Positions 1 through 8,395 of a stretch of DNA of 64,000 nt are shown here, piece by piece; position 1 is the first letter of the stretch, and every line of letters begins with the position of its first letter. Source of the DNA: an uncultured Croceitalea sp. (GTDB lineage Bacteria; Bacteroidota; Bacteroidia; Flavobacteriales; Flavobacteriaceae); assembly GCA_947503285.1 (NCBI GenBank), contig CANNDD010000002.1, forward strand, positions 124,001-188,000, given 5' to 3'. The position numbers were made by a program, and so were the translations under genes. The notes below the pieces were generated by a model that was given only the letters and a program-made list of their open reading frames with translations, made no database searches and was not told the origin of the DNA.

Positions 1-770
1 CCGGCAAAAAAACGACCTAAGGCCATGATACCGGTGACCAAAGCCAAAACCAACATTGGGCTAGCCCCTGATTTACCTAAAATGGTCTCTACCCACTGCT
101 GTGGGATAAATTCAGAGGTCGCCGTTAAGGTCATACAGACTAACATAAAGATAAAGAGCGGATTGCCCAGCGCCTTGATATTCGAAGAGGTATTGGATTC
201 GATATTCTCGCTTTCAGGAAACTTCTGGGTGAATACCAAAAAACCGTAGATCAAGGTCGGAATCAACATGGTCGCAATCTGCAATTGCCACCCAAGACCG
301 GCATCGGTCATAAATTTTGATACCAAAGAACCTATCACCAACCCACCCGGAAACCAAACATGGAACTTATTCAGCATGGCGGTTCTATTATTGGTATACA
401 TATCGGCTATCATCGGGTTACAGGCTGCCTCAACAGATCCATTCGCAAAACCGATAAAAAAGGTCGAAATGATCAAGGTCCAAAATCCACCCGCATAAAT
501 GGTCAATACCAATCCTAAAAGATGGCAGACAAAAGCGGTGATCAATAGTTTTTTGGGCCCAAGGGCATTGTATAACAATCCCCCGATGAGCATCGCCAAC
601 GGAAAGCCTAAAAAGGCCATACTATTGATGTAGCCAAGCTCTGTATTGTTAATTTCAAAATCAATACCGAGCTGTGTCAATATACCGGCCCTAATTGCGA
701 ATGTCATTGAAGTTACAACGAGTGAGATACAGGCTGCAAAAAAAAGTTTGTTCTTGTTAATATTCTCCAT
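1..770 (-). CDS. MFS sugar-type transporter, C-terminus cut by window edge
   Basis: The reading frame begins with ATG at 770 and runs off the left edge, leaving about 256 residues. It is rich in hydrophobic helices and has MFS features: a Gly-rich GPKK turn after the second or third helix, then SVEAACNPMIADMY. I see about seven membrane segments. It follows the nucleoside-type MFS gene by 28 bp on the same strand, so it is probably the last visible member of an operon with the isomerase and DinB genes. The substrate cannot be read from sequence; a sugar or sugar derivative is inferred from the neighbours. Confidence 0.8.
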   Translation of the reverse strand, partial: MENINKNKLFFAACISLVVTSMTFAIRAGILTQLGIDFEINNTELGYINSMAFLGFPLAMLIGGLLYNALGPKKLLITAFVCHLLGLVLTIYAGGFWTLIISTFFIGFANGSVEAACNPMIADMYTNNRTAMLNKFHVWFPGGLVIGSLVSKFMTDAGLGWQLQIATMLIPTLIYGFLVFTQKFPESENIESNTSSNIKALGNPLFIFMLVCMTLTATSEFIPQQWVETILGKSGASPMLVLALVTGIMALGRFFA

Positions 771-798
771 CTATCATTTATTTAATTAGCAAAGTTGG

Positions 799-2055
799 TC
801 ATTGTTTGTATTCAATTTTTTCGTTTTTAAAGGTAAAGGCAAAAATCAAGAAGACGAGAAATGCAAACCCTGCGGGATACATCCAAATGGTCTGCCAATA
901 ATGCGCTCCTTCCTTTAAAAGATATAAATCCGTAATCTTTCCTGCAATCCAAAAACCGATCAGCATACCTACCCCATAAGTAGCTAGGGTAATCAGTCCC
1001 TGCGCTGCGCTTTTGTATTTTACACCTGCTTTTGTATCGGTATAAATCTGTCCCGAGACAAAAAAGAAATCATAGCATATTCCATGCAATGCAATACCGA
1101 TCAACAACATAAACGTGAGTTCATCAGGATTGCCATAGGCGAACAACAAATACCGTACCGTCCATGCGAACATTCCGGCCAGAATGGTCTTTTTAAATCC
1201 GTATTTGGTAAAAAAGAGCGGTAGCAGCAGCATAAACAATACTTCTGAAATCTGACCTATGGTCATCATTCCCGCAGGGCCAATTTCTGAGCCGAGCAAT
1301 CCTATGGAAGCTCCGATCTCGCCCAAAAACTGACCCGCATGTTGGTAATAAAAAGCAAGGGGAATGCAAATCAGCACAGAGGCGATAAAGAATACCAAAT
1401 AATTACTGTCCTTTAATAATTTTAGCGCGTCCAACCCTAAAATCGAGGATATGGATACTTTATCTTCTTTTGACACCCGTGGCGGTGTTTTCGGAAGTGA
1501 AAAACTAAAGACCCCCAAAATGGCAGACGCAATAGCCGTCATGAAAAAGGTGTTCTTCAGTGCACCATTTTGAATACTTTCAGGAGAATCCCACTTGAAA
1601 AGGATGCTGATAAACAACAACCCCGCCACGATCCACCCAATAGTACCGAATACCCTTATGAAGGCAAACTCTTTTGACGGGTCTTTCATTTGGTTGAACG
1701 ACACTGAATTGACCAGTGCCAAAGTGGGCATATAAGCAATCATATATCCAAAAACATATGGAACGAATGTTGCAATGTCAGCTGCATTGGCCATTTGGTA
1801 CATCAAAATGGCACCTATTAAATGCAAAATCCCCAAAATTCTTTCCGCATTGAAATAACGGTCAGCAATAAGTCCGATGATAAAAGGTGCCACTATAGCA
1901 CCCCAAGATTGACTTGAATAGGCAAATGCAATATCGGCACCACTTGCCCCTAAAGTAGTTGGCAGGTAAATTCCTAAGGTCACGAACCATCCTCCCCAAA
2001 TGAAGAATTCCAAAAACATCATAAAAGATAATTGAAACTTGGTTTTTGTATTCAT
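799..2055 (-). CDS. MFS transporter, nucleoside:H+ symporter family
   Basis: 418 residues, about twelve membrane helices, full length. The opening (LSFMMFLEFFIWGGWFVTLG) and the following ADRYF and VFGTIGWIVAG segments are typical of the NupG/XapB nucleoside:H+ symporter family as found in Bacteroidota, where such proteins often sit in sugar-catabolic operons rather than nucleoside loci. It lies 14 bp after the DinB gene and 28 bp before a second MFS gene on the same strand. Family membership is firm; whether the cargo is a nucleoside or a sugar derivative is open, and the isomerase/GMC neighbourhood favours the latter. Confidence 0.85.
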   Translation of the reverse strand: MNTKTKFQLSFMMFLEFFIWGGWFVTLGIYLPTTLGASGADIAFAYSSQSWGAIVAPFIIGLIADRYFNAERILGILHLIGAILMYQMANAADIATFVPYVFGYMIAYMPTLALVNSVSFNQMKDPSKEFAFIRVFGTIGWIVAGLLFISILFKWDSPESIQNGALKNTFFMTAIASAILGVFSFSLPKTPPRVSKEDKVSISSILGLDALKLLKDSNYLVFFIASVLICIPLAFYYQHAGQFLGEIGASIGLLGSEIGPAGMMTIGQISEVLFMLLLPLFFTKYGFKKTILAGMFAWTVRYLLFAYGNPDELTFMLLIGIALHGICYDFFFVSGQIYTDTKAGVKYKSAAQGLITLATYGVGMLIGFWIAGKITDLYLLKEGAHYWQTIWMYPAGFAFLVFLIFAFTFKNEKIEYKQ

Positions 2056-2069
2056 GATGAAGGCTTGTA

Positions 2070-2513
2070 TTATCTTTTATAAAAAATGTAATCCAGTTTT
2101 TCAGGTGCGATGCCATTTGTCCTGTAACCTGCCAGTATCTGACCTCTATGATGTGTGGAATGATTGATGATATGGAATAGAATATCTTTCAAATCATTGG
2201 CAAAAACACGCCCCTCCGTAGTTTCGTAATCAATACGCTTATTAAAATCATCGGTATTTCTGATAATCTCAAAAGTCGTTCTTTGATTTTCGTAATGAAT
2301 ATCTTCCCAATGTTTGATATCATGAATGTGCCAGACATCATATTCATGCTTAACGCCTTGTACTCTTCTATTCCAAATGTGGTGGGCGTTTAAGAGGTGA
2401 CTGAAAAGTCTAGTACTGTCTTTAGGAATATCCTTAAGCGCATGGGCTTGCTCAATGAGCTTTTTATTACAAAAAAAATTATAGTCAAAAAGTTGATTAA
2501 AAAACACTTTCAT
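2070..2513 (-). CDS. DinB-family putative metal-dependent protein
   Basis: 147 residues with the DinB/YfiT four-helix pattern. Metal-ligand histidines are visible in the LLNAHHIWNRR segment (about residues 43-48) and in the INHSTHHRGQI segment (about residues 117-127), the two places where the family places its His triad. Members are often thiol transferases or unassigned enzymes; the function here is unknown. The gene sits between the sugar isomerase (24 bp upstream) and the nucleoside-type MFS gene (14 bp downstream), so it appears co-transcribed with a sugar-uptake cluster. Confidence 0.8.
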   Translation of the reverse strand: MKVFFNQLFDYNFFCNKKLIEQAHALKDIPKDSTRLFSHLLNAHHIWNRRVQGVKHEYDVWHIHDIKHWEDIHYENQRTTFEIIRNTDDFNKRIDYETTEGRVFANDLKDILFHIINHSTHHRGQILAGYRTNGIAPEKLDYIFYKR

Positions 2514-2537
2514 ACGCTTGTAGACTTGATACTTGAG

Positions 2538-3539
2538 CTACTTGGCAGCTTTTAAAAGTAAATTTTTCGTAGCCAATATCCCCGCTTCCTCGCTTAAAAC
2601 ATTCCCCTCATACTCAACACCGATATAACCGGTATACCCTGCATCTTTTACTATTTCAAGGATTCTGGCAAAATCGATCTTGGTTTCGTTTCCATCTTCA
2701 TCAAAGTCATAGGCTTTGGCACTTACGGCCTTGGCATGCGGCATTAATTCGGCAACACCTTGATATTTATCATATTCCTCAATGCATTTTGATTCATAAT
2801 AATCCCCCGACTCCCTTTTGATACAGAAATTACCAAAGTCTGGCAGGGTGCCACAATTTTCCATACCGACCTGGGTCATCACGTTTGCCAACATGGCTGC
2901 ATTTGATGAAAGCCCTCCATGATTCTCGACAATGATATTGATATTTTTATCCTTTGCATAAGTGGCCAATTGTGTCAGTCCGTCAACGGAAGCCGTCGTC
3001 CAAGCCTCCGGTTCTTGAACACCGTTCAGGTTGACCCTGATTGAATGGCATCCCATTGCTGCTGCCGCATCGACCCATTTATGATGATTCACGACCGCAG
3101 CTTTTCGTTCGGCTGCATCGGCTGCCGCCAAATCGCCTTGACGATCGATCATGATCAGTACATTCTCCAAACCATATTTTTCGGCCTCAGCGTTACATTT
3201 AACAACAAAATTTTGCATTGCTTCTTCAGAATATTCCGCAGCTTCCAATTCATCTTTATACAGTTGACTAACGTATTCCAAACCTGAAAAACCCCAATTT
3301 TTAGCTTTCTCTGCAAACGTATAAGGGTCTACACCACCTTCCCTTATCATTTTGTTGATGGACCATTGCGCCAGGGATAATTTGAAAAATGGAAGTGTTT
3401 CAGTATTTGTTTGAGATGTAGTATCAACCGACTCCGCTTCGGCTTCTTTTTTTACTTGCTTACAAGAATAAGCACCAAAAACGGAAAATGCCACCCCGGC
3501 TTTTGCGCTATTTTGAACAAATTTTCTTCGATTCATCAT
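2538..3539 (-). CDS. Exported sugar phosphate isomerase/epimerase (TIM barrel)
   Basis: Starting at ATG 3539 gives about 333 residues; the frame is open to a TTG at 3557, but the ATG pair at 3539/3536 puts the NRRKFVQNSAKAG twin-arginine-like signal at the very N-terminus, followed by a GAYSC lipobox. The body is a xylose-isomerase-like TIM barrel of the hydroxypyruvate isomerase/AP-endonuclease-2 superfamily, with the conserved IIVENHGG and GYIGVEYEG strands supplying metal-binding Glu/His residues. It heads a four-gene minus-strand operon and is divergent from the GMC dehydrogenase gene. In related clusters such proteins act on 3-keto-sugars; that role is inference here. Confidence 0.85.
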   Translation of the reverse strand: MMNRRKFVQNSAKAGVAFSVFGAYSCKQVKKEAEAESVDTTSQTNTETLPFFKLSLAQWSINKMIREGGVDPYTFAEKAKNWGFSGLEYVSQLYKDELEAAEYSEEAMQNFVVKCNAEAEKYGLENVLIMIDRQGDLAAADAAERKAAVVNHHKWVDAAAAMGCHSIRVNLNGVQEPEAWTTASVDGLTQLATYAKDKNINIIVENHGGLSSNAAMLANVMTQVGMENCGTLPDFGNFCIKRESGDYYESKCIEEYDKYQGVAELMPHAKAVSAKAYDFDEDGNETKIDFARILEIVKDAGYTGYIGVEYEGNVLSEEAGILATKNLLLKAAK

Positions 3540-3680
3540 GATGGTTTTGTGGTTCAATGGTTAGGATACATGCGATTTACTACAACGTTATAGTGTCAAA
3601 TTCTCAATAAACATGGGGATTAAATGTAGAAAATTAATTTAATATTTAATACATTTAGTGAATAAACAATTCGTGAATAC

Positions 3681-5399
3681 ATGGGTAAATTTTATTACAA
3701 CGAAGAACAAGAATCGTATGACGCGATTGTTGTAGGAACTGGTATTAGTGGAGGTTGGGCCGCTAAAGAGCTTTGTGAGAATGGACTCAAGACCTTGGTA
3801 CTCGAACGAGGCCCAATGGTAAAGCACCGAGAAGACTATCCTACGGCCAATATGGACCCATGGGATTTTCCGCATTCGGGGGAACCAACCAGGGAGGATC
3901 TTGCTAAGCAACAAAAACAAAGTAGAACGGGGTATACCACCAAAGCAGCATCGAAACATTGGTTTGTAAACGACCTCAAACACCCTTATAACGAGACCAA
4001 GCGTTTTGATTGGATGCGTGGTTATCATGTCGGTGGCCGTTCCATTATGTGGGGTAGGCACAGTTACAGATGGAGCGATATTGATTTCGAGGCCAATAAA
4101 AATGATGGAATTGCCGTAGACTGGCCGGTTCGGTATAAAGATATTGCACCATGGTATGACAAAGTAGAGTCTTACATTGGCGTATCAGGTGAACTATTGG
4201 GGTTACCACAATTGCCTGATGGTAAATTCGAGCCGATGATGGAACTTAACTGCCTCGAAGACCATGTCAGGGGCAAAGTGGCCGAACATTTTGATGGAAG
4301 GGTAATAACGGCTGGTCGTGTTGCCCATATCAATAGCGATAAAAAGTTTGAAGGTGACGGTCGTGTACGTTGTCAATATAGAAATCGTTGTATTCGTGGG
4401 TGTCCTTTTGGGGCTTACTTTAGTAGTGTATCATCGACGCTACCTGCGGCAGAACGTACCGGCAACATGACATTAAGGCCAGACTCTATCGTACATCAGA
4501 TCATGTATGACCCAGACACGAAAAAAGCTACCGGTGTCAAGGTCATAGACCGAGAGACCAAAGAAGAGTTTGAATTTAAGGCCAAAGTGGTTTTCTTGTG
4601 TGCCTCTGCCATTGCCTCTACCGCAATTTTGATGCAATCGAAATCCGATAGTTTTGAAAATGGGTTGGGCAACGGTTCCGATCAACTGGGCAGGAACATT
4701 ATGGACCACCACCTTGGTGTAGGTGCCTCAGGTAAATTTGATGGTTTTGAAGACAAATATTTCAAAGGCAGAAAGCCCAATGGAATTTATGTACCACGCT
4801 TCAGAAACTTGGGAGGAGACTCGAATCGTAAAGATTTTATTAGGGGTTACGGCTATCAAGGCGGTGCAGGACGTGGCAATTGGGAAGACATTGTCGCCGA
4901 GACCTCATTCGGTAAAAACTATAAAGACGCCGTTCTGAAACCTGGTGGATGGACCTTCGGTATGGGCGGATTTGGGGAGGTACTGCCCTATGAAGATAAC
5001 CGTATGACCCTCGATTATGACAAACTGGATGAATGGGGACTGCCAACGGTGACCTTTGATGCTGAATTTAGGGAGAACGAATGGAACATGCGTAAGGATA
5101 TGAAAGATCAGGCCGCGGAAATGCTTGAAAAAGCAGGTCTTCGCGATGTAGAGCAGTTTGATCGACCTGGCGCATTGGGTCTAGGTATTCATGAAATGGG
5201 TACGGCACGTATGGGACTTGATCCGAAAACATCGGTATTGAATGGATACAATCAAGTACATGCCTGTAAAAATGTTTATGTTACCGATGGAGCCTTCATG
5301 ACATCAGCGGCATGTGTAAACCCCTCATTAACTTATATGGCCTTTACGGCTAGGGCGGCCAACCATGCGGCCCAAGAACTTAAAAAAGGAAACATCTAA
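3681..5399 (+). CDS. GMC-family FAD-dependent dehydrogenase, large subunit
   Basis: 572 residues, no signal peptide. The FAD-binding GTGISGG motif is at residues 19-25 and the glucose-methanol-choline C-terminal domain carries the active-site His (GLGIHEMGTARMG) and Asn (CVNPSLTYMAF). A cluster of cysteines, CQYRNRCIRGCPFG, around residue 235 resembles the iron-sulfur ligands of FAD glucose dehydrogenase and glucoside 3-dehydrogenase large subunits. The stop overlaps the start of the next gene (TAATG), whose product is a gluconate 2-dehydrogenase subunit-3-like protein. This pairing suggests a membrane-linked sugar dehydrogenase, most likely a glucoside 3-dehydrogenase type; substrate is inferred. 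Confidence 0.9.
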   Translation: MGKFYYNEEQESYDAIVVGTGISGGWAAKELCENGLKTLVLERGPMVKHREDYPTANMDPWDFPHSGEPTREDLAKQQKQSRTGYTTKAASKHWFVNDLKHPYNETKRFDWMRGYHVGGRSIMWGRHSYRWSDIDFEANKNDGIAVDWPVRYKDIAPWYDKVESYIGVSGELLGLPQLPDGKFEPMMELNCLEDHVRGKVAEHFDGRVITAGRVAHINSDKKFEGDGRVRCQYRNRCIRGCPFGAYFSSVSSTLPAAERTGNMTLRPDSIVHQIMYDPDTKKATGVKVIDRETKEEFEFKAKVVFLCASAIASTAILMQSKSDSFENGLGNGSDQLGRNIMDHHLGVGASGKFDGFEDKYFKGRKPNGIYVPRFRNLGGDSNRKDFIRGYGYQGGAGRGNWEDIVAETSFGKNYKDAVLKPGGWTFGMGGFGEVLPYEDNRMTLDYDKLDEWGLPTVTFDAEFRENEWNMRKDMKDQAAEMLEKAGLRDVEQFDRPGALGLGIHEMGTARMGLDPKTSVLNGYNQVHACKNVYVTDGAFMTSAACVNPSLTYMAFTARAANHAAQELKKGNI

Positions 5400-6052
5400 T
5401 GAAAAGAAGAACTGCACTCAAAAATATGGGGATGGTGTTTGGATATGCCGCCGCCACCCCGACACTACTAGGATTAGTACAAAGTTGTAAGGAGAAAGCC
5501 CCTTATGCCACCTGGGTACCCAGTTACTTTGAGAAGGACAAAGGATACGCCCTAGCACAAATGGTCGATGTCATATTGCCGAAAACCGACACTCCATCTG
5601 CCACTGAAGTCAACGTTCACGTATTTATCGATGAATTTGCAAAAAGCGTACTACCAGAAGAGCAACAGGCATTTATGAAGGTGCTTATGGACAAATTTAT
5701 GGGCAAGGTACTCGGTGATTCAGGTAAGGAATCCCTTATGGATATTGAGGGGGTTGATTTTGAACCCGCCCTAACAACCTATTTAAAAAAGCGGTCTGAT
5801 GAAGATGAAGCTTCTCAAGAAGAGGCCATTGGGGCTTATATGGAGGCAAGGGCTGCAGGAAACACCTCAGATTTAGATGAAGATGTGGCCTGCTTTGCAT
5901 TCGCTACCAATGTGCGTGATATGGCGACCTGGGCCTATAAATCATCAGAATATGTCGGTGAAGAAGTCTTGGCTTATCTACCCATTCCTGGGGAATATAT
6001 CGGTTGTGGCGATGTCGATGAGTTGACACAGGGTAAAGCATGGTCTTTATAG
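5399..6052 (+). CDS. Gluconate 2-dehydrogenase subunit 3-like small subunit
   Basis: 217 residues. The N-terminus has MKRRTALKNMG, a twin-arginine-type signal, followed by a hydrophobic stretch and LVQSCKEK, a lipoprotein-like cysteine. The remainder matches the gluconate 2-dehydrogenase subunit-3 family (the pattern LAQMVDVILPKTDTP and a C-terminal IPGEYIGC segment). Its ATG overlaps the GMC gene stop by one base, indicating translational coupling. The likely role is to carry the folded flavoprotein through the Tat system as a hitchhiker and to anchor it; this follows from the family and is not directly shown. Confidence 0.88.
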   Translation: MKRRTALKNMGMVFGYAAATPTLLGLVQSCKEKAPYATWVPSYFEKDKGYALAQMVDVILPKTDTPSATEVNVHVFIDEFAKSVLPEEQQAFMKVLMDKFMGKVLGDSGKESLMDIEGVDFEPALTTYLKKRSDEDEASQEEAIGAYMEARAAGNTSDLDEDVACFAFATNVRDMATWAYKSSEYVGEEVLAYLPIPGEYIGCGDVDELTQGKAWSL

Positions 6053-6074
6053 CTTGAAATAACAACTAACAACC

Positions 6075-6114
6075 AAAAGCCCTTTCTAAACTTTCTAAAA
6101 AAGAAAGGGCTTTT
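6075..6114 (+). terminator. Rho-independent terminator after the GMC operon
   Basis: A perfect 13-base inverted repeat, AAAAGCCCTTTCT (6075-6087) against AGAAAGGGCTTTT (6102-6114), with a 14-base loop. It ends in a short T run and lies 22 bp after the stop of the small-subunit gene. The A run on the left side could also serve the convergent methyltransferase gene. Confidence 0.85.
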
Positions 6115-6228
6115 CAGCATAGGCTTACCAAGCTTTAAATTCATATTACTTCTTTAATGAAGTATAATAAATTATCCAGTAAACAGCACAGGACATATGG
6201 TTTTAAAAATCATCTTGTATTGTGGAAT

Positions 6229-7308
6229 TCAGGTTTTATTTGCTTTAGCCTTAAAAAAAGTGTAACAAAATGTTCCCCCACCATTGGAAGTACCATACAA
6301 GTCCTCGATACCAGAATCGAGCTCATTTCTTTCAATAATACCATGTGCTAAGACCTCTTCAGAAATACCTCTTATCATAGCCGTGAAAGTGTTTTTTATA
6401 AAACCCTCAAGTAGTTCGGGTTTTGAGTCATCAACATATACTTGACGCGGAGAAACTTTAATACCAGTGAATCCTGCGTTATCAAGTATAGGATATAATT
6501 CCCTTCCTATGTTCGCGTTACCGCCCTTTTTCTCTTGAAGTATTACTTGCGCTTGAACAGCTTTTCTAGCGTTTTTACTATCTGGATAAAAATAGGTTGA
6601 ACCATGGTCACCCTCAATTATGGTTATTGTTCCGTTAGTTCTCAGAACCCGTTTTAATTCTTTCAAGGCGTCCGTAGGACGGGTAAGATGCTCTAGAACG
6701 AAACAAACAAAAATATGGTCAAAATAACCATCTTCAAAAGGGAGTTCAAAGATGTCGGCACAATGAAAACGAACGTTTCCAATATTTTCTTTCTCAATGG
6801 CTATTTTTGCTTTTTCAATGGAAGAGGAAGAAAAATCAACACTGACGAATGACGTCTCAGAATTCATAGCGGCAATGATCTTCGTTTGTGATCCGACACC
6901 GCAACCAGCTTCCAGAACCAAAGAACCTTCCTCCCATTTCGAATCCCAATGAAGTATTTCCGAAATAGAACTGGCTTGATCGTTCAAACGAATCGTTTCC
7001 TCATCTGAATATCCATGTATATAATCTTTGATATTGTCTTCATTGATTTCATGGATTTTATACTCCAGCATCTCAATTCTTTCCAAAATTTCTTTGCTTG
7101 CGTCCCGTAATTCTTTTCCCGAGGGGGTAAAGACCAGTTTATTCTTTACGCGATGGAAAATCCGTGTTTCAAGACGCATCTCCAGTTCCTTCAATTGATG
7201 GCTGAGGGCAGATTGGGTCAAATACAGTTTATCTGCTGCTTTTTTGAGCGTGCCTACCTTCTCGATGGTGTCTATAAGTTTCAAATGTTTAATTTCGATA
7301 AAACTCAT
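6229..7308 (-). CDS. LysR-type HTH fused to SAM-dependent methyltransferase
   Basis: 359 residues in one uninterrupted frame. Residues 1-65 are a LysR-type winged helix-turn-helix (GTLKKAADKLYLTQSALSHQ at 19-38, then FTPSGKEL). After a short helical linker (residues 66-100), instead of the periplasmic-binding-protein-like effector domain there is a class I methyltransferase: motif I VLEAGCGVG at 131-139, VSVDFSSSS near 155-163, CADIFELPF, and the IEGDHGSTYFYP motif of a common bacterial methyltransferase family. The gene stands alone, converging on the GMC operon. The fusion could be a regulator that senses or uses SAM; regulated genes and methyl acceptor are unknown. Confidence 0.85.
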   Translation of the reverse strand: MSFIEIKHLKLIDTIEKVGTLKKAADKLYLTQSALSHQLKELEMRLETRIFHRVKNKLVFTPSGKELRDASKEILERIEMLEYKIHEINEDNIKDYIHGYSDEETIRLNDQASSISEILHWDSKWEEGSLVLEAGCGVGSQTKIIAAMNSETSFVSVDFSSSSIEKAKIAIEKENIGNVRFHCADIFELPFEDGYFDHIFVCFVLEHLTRPTDALKELKRVLRTNGTITIIEGDHGSTYFYPDSKNARKAVQAQVILQEKKGGNANIGRELYPILDNAGFTGIKVSPRQVYVDDSKPELLEGFIKNTFTAMIRGISEEVLAHGIIERNELDSGIEDLYGTSNGGGTFCYTFFKAKANKT

Positions 7309-7816
7309 TTGCCAATGCTTTTTAGGGCAAATTACGATACCACATCCGGAAATGAATCACTACAAATATGAAAAAAACTAATACTTTCGATGAGAATATT
7401 TTGAAGTCTAATGCCTCAATCTGTTGTAGAGACCGAACTAAAAACGTATTTCAAAAAAATATCTCAACGATTCTAAAATTACGTTTGGGGTATTTTAACC
7501 AATAAACACTATCACCTACCGAACAAAACTATAATCCGCACATTAGACAATCACCCTACGACAGCTAAACCTTCAACATGTGCATTTCTACATTTTAGCA
7601 CTGCTTTGAGACGAGGCCAAAAAAAACGATTTCTAAAATATTAAGAGGATTTTTCTTTAAAACAGTACATTAATTTGGTTCATATTGCCAAATTTCCTAC
7701 AGCTTTCACATAATAATTCTTAATAAATATAGTTATTGACAAGTAAAATGTCCATTATTTTATGGAAATTTGAATCAAACGAAAAAACTGTATAACAACT
7801 ATTAACTGATTTTAAA
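7309..7816. other. 508 bp non-coding region with nrdA 3'-end relic
   Basis: No credible gene. It holds the upstream region of the HTH-methyltransferase gene (minus strand), a ~100 bp partial copy of the nrdA 3' end and terminator (7454-7552), and the AT-rich leader of the response regulator gene. Confidence 0.7.
7454..7552 (-). repeat. Direct repeat copy 1: relic of nrdA 3' end plus terminator
   Basis: About 99 bp align without gaps to 9973-10071 with six mismatches that I count by eye. The matched part covers the last codons of nrdA, including the region coding for the redox Cys-x-x-Cys tail and the stop, and the downstream terminator stem, which has lost pairing here (ATCTCAACG instead of ACCCCAACG). 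The similarity ends abruptly at about 7553. Confidence 0.9.
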
Positions 7817-8212
7817 ATGTATAAAGAAATTTATTTGGTCGATGACGAAGACTTGGTAAATACTATCAATACCATACAATTTAGAAAGATGGGAATGGAA
7901 GAGCAGGTCAAAAGCTTCACAAATCCAGAACTTGCCCTTGATGACCTTCGTTTTCGTAAAAACAATGGGGATAGAACCTTGATACTCTTAGACATCAATA
8001 TGCCAGAAATGAGTGGTTTTGAATTTTTGGAATTTATGACCCTAGAAGATTTTCCTGAAAATAATGAGGTTCTGCTCGTTACCTCGTCAGATTCAGATGT
8101 CGACAAAAAAGAAGCCAAAAAATACGACAAGTACGTCAAAAGGTTCATCACCAAACCTTTACAAATCAAACATTTAGAAGATTATCTTCAAAGTTCGTAC
8201 CCTAATCCATAG
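7817..8212 (+). CDS. Single-domain response regulator (CheY-like)
   Basis: 131 residues, receiver domain only. Visible active-site residues: acidic pair in LVDDED (residues 9-11), phospho-acceptor Asp59 in LLDINMPEMSG, the conserved Ser/Thr in LLVTSSDS (about 90) and Lys113 in FITKPLQ. There is no output domain, so it must act by protein contact or phosphotransfer. The partner is probably the PAS histidine kinase 183 bp downstream. Both lie between the two copies of the nrdA 3'-end repeat. Confidence 0.9.
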   Translation: MYKEIYLVDDEDLVNTINTIQFRKMGMEEQVKSFTNPELALDDLRFRKNNGDRTLILLDINMPEMSGFEFLEFMTLEDFPENNEVLLVTSSDSDVDKKEAKKYDKYVKRFITKPLQIKHLEDYLQSSYPNP

Positions 8213-8395
8213 AATCTCATCACTTTTATCAGTCGTCTATCCTGAGCGACCTCAAATGAAAAGAGTTATAGTTCTTGTATTGTACCCCAACCTTCCCTGG
8301 GCACTTAGCTACATTGATCGTAATCCATATTTTAAAGATTATCGTTCAAGTGCTATTTATGTAAAATCTACCTAAAAACCAATCGTCAGTGTACT

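Noticed and set aside
3639-4061. 140-codon minus-strand frame overlapping the GMC gene start
   Set aside because: Antisense shadow of a highly conserved coding region.
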